Assembly: GCA_019323355.1 (NCBI GenBank)
Contig: JAHWHI010000059.1
Coordinates: 1-15,171, forward strand
Direction of reading: 5' to 3'
From: Candidatus Woesearchaeota archaeon
Lineage (GTDB): Archaea; Nanobdellota; Nanobdellia; Woesearchaeales; WJKV01
Length of the DNA stretch: 15,171 bases
Of the stretch, positions 13,266 to 15,171 are shown piece after piece. The position numbers and the translations under genes are program-made. The notes below the pieces were generated by a model. That model saw nothing but the letters and a program-made list of their open reading frames with translations, did not search any database and was not told the DNA's origin. Position 1 is the stretch's first letter, and each line of letters starts with the position of its first letter.

Positions 13266-13689
13266 AATAATACGGTTCTACTTCTTGAAACATTGACATA
13301 ATCCCTTGTTTCAGATTCTTAGGGTCTGCAATCCTATTGTGCACATAGGGGGCTATTATCCATCTGGAGTTTGCCTTTGGATTTGCGAAAACTATTGATA
13401 AAGTTGGGAATACAATCAGTTTTTCCCATTCTTTGACAACCATGTTTACATTCTCTTTCTGGTTTAAGACGACCAAAGTAAGTTTGTCAGCCTTATGCTT
13501 TTTCTCTAGATCTCTGAACTGGTCAAGAATCGGCTTGATATCAGAAATATTTTCTTTTACAATCACAACAATATGGGTCTCATCTTTGTTTGAGACCAGA
13601 AGATATTGGTCTAGATCTTCGATCTTCGAGATCCTCTTTAGCAGGACGTCACGGTTCTTCAGATAGGTTAAAGTCCAATCCTTCAGCAT
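13264..13689 (-). CDS. Unrecognised 141-residue alpha/beta protein
   Basis: I recognise no family. The protein alternates hydrophobic strands (QYLLVSN, THIVVIVK, KLTLVVLN, TLSIVFANP, RWIIAPY) with amphipathic helices, as in a Rossmann- or thioredoxin-like alpha/beta fold. It has no signal peptide, membrane segment, cysteine or nucleotide-binding motif. ATG 13689 is fixed by AGGTGAT (13695-13701), which lies at ideal spacing. It is divergent from the 13779 membrane-protein gene (89-bp gap with both promoters) and convergent with the PRC-barrel gene. Confidence 0.75.
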   Translation of the reverse strand: MLKDWTLTYLKNRDVLLKRISKIEDLDQYLLVSNKDETHIVVIVKENISDIKPILDQFRDLEKKHKADKLTLVVLNQKENVNMVVKEWEKLIVFPTLSIVFANPKANSRWIIAPYVHNRIADPKNLKQGIMSMFQEVEPYY

Positions 13690-13694
13690 CAGCT

Positions 13695-13731
13695 ATCACC
13701 TAAAGAAGGATGTGTGTCTTAGATTTATATA
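13695..13731 (-). promoter_or_regulatory. Promoter with ultra-short Shine-Dalgarno leader
   Basis: The minus strand reads TATATAAA (13724-13731). A start about 26.5 bp downstream falls at 13701, so the leader would be just AGGTGATAGCTG, that is a Shine-Dalgarno (13695-13701) plus five bases before ATG 13689. The register is uncertain by about 1 bp. Confidence 0.55.
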
Positions 13732-13748
13732 TTTTGCCATCCAGTAAG

Positions 13749-13756
13749 TTTATATA
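13749..13756 (+). promoter_or_regulatory. TATA box of the 13779 membrane-protein gene (leaderless)
   Basis: TTTATATA is centred 26.5 bp before ATG 13779. No Shine-Dalgarno lies between them, so the mRNA is predicted to start at the ATG. Confidence 0.6.
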
Positions 13757-13778
13757 CCTTTAAGCCTCCTGAAACTAT

Positions 13779-14549
13779 ATGAAAAAGGGATGGTACAGAA
13801 GGACCTTGTTTTACACCGGGGTTATCAAAGCAAAGGAGAATCCAAAGCTTATCGGATTGATACTTCTATTTGACTTGTTATTCTTATTTTCAGCTTTTCT
13901 TCTTCAGAACCTGTTCAATGTGTTCATACCAAAGAGCGTGGTGGAAATTGTACAGGTGTTCGGAGCATTCATCATGGTCTTTGCGTTTGGATATTACCTG
14001 ATACTATTATTCCTATACTCTTTTTTTGGATATATTATCCTGCATTTCATAAAATCACTAGTCAAAAAAGAAAAGTTTACTTTTAGGTATCTTGGAAAAT
14101 ATTTCCTGCTGAACCTGTTTATCTTTGTCCTTGGACTAATATGCATGATTGCAATAAACCTCGGATTGAAAGCTGTCAGAGCAGAATTCCTGAAAATATA
14201 TACTGCTGTCACACTGATTCCATTCCTTATCCTTTTCCTTATCTTTATCTTTATCGCACATGCAGCCTTTATTGAAGAGAAAAACATAAGGAAAGTCATA
14301 AGAAAAAGTTTTCAGATTATGTTCGCTGATCCAAAAAGATATTTTGGTTTTATTTTGGGAGATGCTGTCATCCTAATAATTCTGGCTGTACTCTTGCTTA
14401 TATTCTGGCTGGTAGGGATAATACTCGGGGGATCAGCAGAGCAAATATTTAGATATCTTCTGTCTGGCATTTTCATTGTGATCTTTGTATACGTCCTATT
14501 AATCTTGAATAGGATAATGTTCTATCTTGCTGTGATTAAAAAGAAATAG
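13779..14549 (+). CDS. Polytopic membrane protein of unknown function
   Basis: This 256-residue protein has six to seven membrane segments: about 22-44, 55-78, 80-98, 106-128, 138-162, 190-216 and 224-250. A basic N terminus (MKKGWYRRT) and basic loops (KSLVKKEKFTFR, RKVIRKS) suggest the loops face the cytoplasm. The loop FIEEKNIRKVIRKSFQIMFADPKRYFGF, before the last two helices, recalls uncharacterised polytopic families of the DUF975/GDPD-membrane-domain type, but this is only a resemblance. It ends in KKK. Its stop is 8 bp from the convergent gene at 14558. Confidence 0.8.
   Translation: MKKGWYRRTLFYTGVIKAKENPKLIGLILLFDLLFLFSAFLLQNLFNVFIPKSVVEIVQVFGAFIMVFAFGYYLILLFLYSFFGYIILHFIKSLVKKEKFTFRYLGKYFLLNLFIFVLGLICMIAINLGLKAVRAEFLKIYTAVTLIPFLILFLIFIFIAHAAFIEEKNIRKVIRKSFQIMFADPKRYFGFILGDAVILIILAVLLLIFWLVGIILGGSAEQIFRYLLSGIFIVIFVYVLLILNRIMFYLAVIKKK
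14538..14546 (-). terminator. Candidate U-tract terminator for the 14558 gene
   Basis: On the minus strand this reads TTTCTTTTT, the antisense of the three terminal lysine codons (AAA AAG AAA) of the convergent membrane-protein gene. It lies about 12-20 nt after the TAA of the 14558 gene. The same 9-mer occurs at 6712-6720 in an equivalent position. Confidence 0.35.
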
Positions 14550-14557
14550 AATTTTAT

Positions 14558-15171
14558 TTATTTCTCTAAAATTGTGAACTCGATTGCTTTTTGCGTAGTG
14601 TATTCTTTGGCCTCATTAGGGAATATGTTTGAGACAAATAAGAAACTTCTGTCGTCAAAAATCTCCTGGTCTTTTGATTCCAATGATTCTGTGCGTTCTC
14701 CATTTATCTCAAATATTGCTTTTGGATCTGGAAAGTCTGATACCATTGCAAGGGTGATGACATATTTCTTTCCTTCCTTGAGATACGTTTTTGTCTCGCC
14801 TTCTTCAATATAATCTACAATCAAGCCTTCGCGGGTTCCATAATAAAACTTGACAAGGTCCCCTACTGTCTCGGACGCGCCTGAGAGAATGCTGACCAAG
14901 GTCAGCTCGTGCTGCATACCAATATCAGTAGATTGCCCTAACTTTAGAAATTTTGTCACCCCCTCTATTCTCAACTCAGCCTCGTCTGGCGCCATGATGT
15001 TCTGAAAATAAATAGTATACTTTTTCTTTCCAACTGTATAGACCCCCCGCTCTTTCTGAAGAAGACGGTATATCATAGGCTCTGCCCGCTCGTCAGACTT
15101 AATCTCTTCTAGGACATTCTCCAGCTCCTCTGCTGTCACCATATCTTTTGGTGGAAGCTTAGGGGGAATGC
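14558..15171 (-). CDS. Partial protein with two tandem beta-rich repeats, possibly surface-exposed
   Basis: The C-terminal end of a gene that enters from the right edge. The frame stays open past ATG 15142 to 15171, reading IPPKLPPKDMVTAEEL, and that ATG has no Shine-Dalgarno, so the true start is probably outside. Numbered from M15142, residues 38-101 and 124-192 look like two copies of one beta-rich domain. Each begins GKK(K)Y followed by a strand, then an 'A-x-(L/F)-x-I-x-G' strand, an acidic turn, a 'L-x-(L/F)-V-S-x-I' strand and a final V/I-K/E-F strand. Such repeats occur in secreted archaeal proteins, and a signal peptide may lie upstream. A short Pro-rich and acidic helical segment precedes the repeats. 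No family name is offered. Confidence 0.75.
   Translation of the reverse strand, partial: IPPKLPPKDMVTAEELENVLEEIKSDERAEPMIYRLLQKERGVYTVGKKKYTIYFQNIMAPDEAELRIEGVTKFLKLGQSTDIGMQHELTLVSILSGASETVGDLVKFYYGTREGLIVDYIEEGETKTYLKEGKKYVITLAMVSDFPDPKAIFEINGERTESLESKDQEIFDDRSFLFVSNIFPNEAKEYTTQKAIEFTILEK
14567..14773 (-). repeat. Second copy of an intragenic beta-domain repeat
   Basis: Residues 124-192 (from M15142) pair with the copy encoded at 14840-15031. Shared features are the GKKY opening, the FEING versus LRIEG strand, FLFVSNI versus LTLVSIL, and AIEF versus LVKF near the end. The similarity is at protein level only; the DNA copies have diverged. Confidence 0.5.
14840..15031 (-). repeat. First copy of an intragenic beta-domain repeat
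   Basis: Residues 38-101 (from M15142) form the first of two tandem beta-rich units. See the second copy at 14567-14773 for the matched positions. Confidence 0.5.

Noticed and set aside
1..15171. tRNA, rRNA, CRISPR array, insertion sequence or prophage genes
   Set aside because: I saw no cloverleaf-like sequence, regularly spaced repeats, transposase or integrase motifs or terminal inverted repeats. Intergenic space is under 100 bp throughout.

Overview
The window is compact, moderately A+T-rich archaeal DNA. The gene set is archaeal: a primase catalytic subunit, a Hef helicase-nuclease, an Rsm22-like protein, a COG2403 GTPase, a TraB-family protein and a PRC-barrel protein, with TATA-box promoters. 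A primase that joins a PriS catalytic domain to a PriL-type iron-sulfur domain in one chain, and many leaderless genes, point to a DPANN-type archaeon (Woesearchaeota, Pacearchaeota or Nanoarchaeota-like). That placement is an inference. I see no mobile element, CRISPR array, tRNA or rRNA. No stretch longer than about 100 bases lacks a gene.

Layout. Bases 1-42 hold the first codons of a minus-strand gene that leaves the window. Bases 74-3182 are a minus-strand replication/repair operon: fused primase, then PolX polymerase, overlapping by 32 bp. Divergent from it, on the plus strand, are the membrane protease HtpX, a SplB-like radical SAM protein and an Rsm22/METTL17-like protein with a C-terminal OB-fold-like domain; the last two overlap as ATGA. 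Next, on the minus strand (6709-11093, read right to left), are a metallo-beta-lactamase hydrolase, a small coiled-coil protein, Hef and a COG2403 GTPase. A small plus-strand membrane protein (11146-11412) starts from the same TATA box as the hydrolase. A TraB-family protein and a degenerate site-2-protease-like membrane protein follow on the minus strand (11415-12880). The right end has a PRC-barrel protein (+), an unrecognised alpha/beta protein (-), a polytopic membrane protein (+) and a partial protein with two tandem beta-rich repeats (-).

Promoter grammar is the clearest extra layer. Eight start codons have a TATA-like octamer whose centre lies 26.5 bp upstream of the first base of the start codon, as expected for leaderless mRNAs. 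The boxes at 3247-3254 and 12903-12910 are the weakest of these. Three more genes have the box 12-14 bp farther up, leaving a leader that is little more than a Shine-Dalgarno sequence. One palindromic box (TTTATAAA, 11116-11123) is exactly equidistant from two divergent start codons. Several boxes overlap or abut the stop codon of the preceding gene, so genes that look like operons by spacing may each have their own promoter.

Four convergent pairs are 0-24 bp apart. In several of them the lysine-rich or acidic C-terminal codons of one gene give a U-tract on the opposite strand that could terminate its neighbour.

The best candidate for an undescribed functional unit is the coupled pair of a radical SAM protein, with a second CX3CX2CX5C cysteine cluster, and an Rsm22-like protein carrying a four-cysteine site and an OB-fold-like tail.
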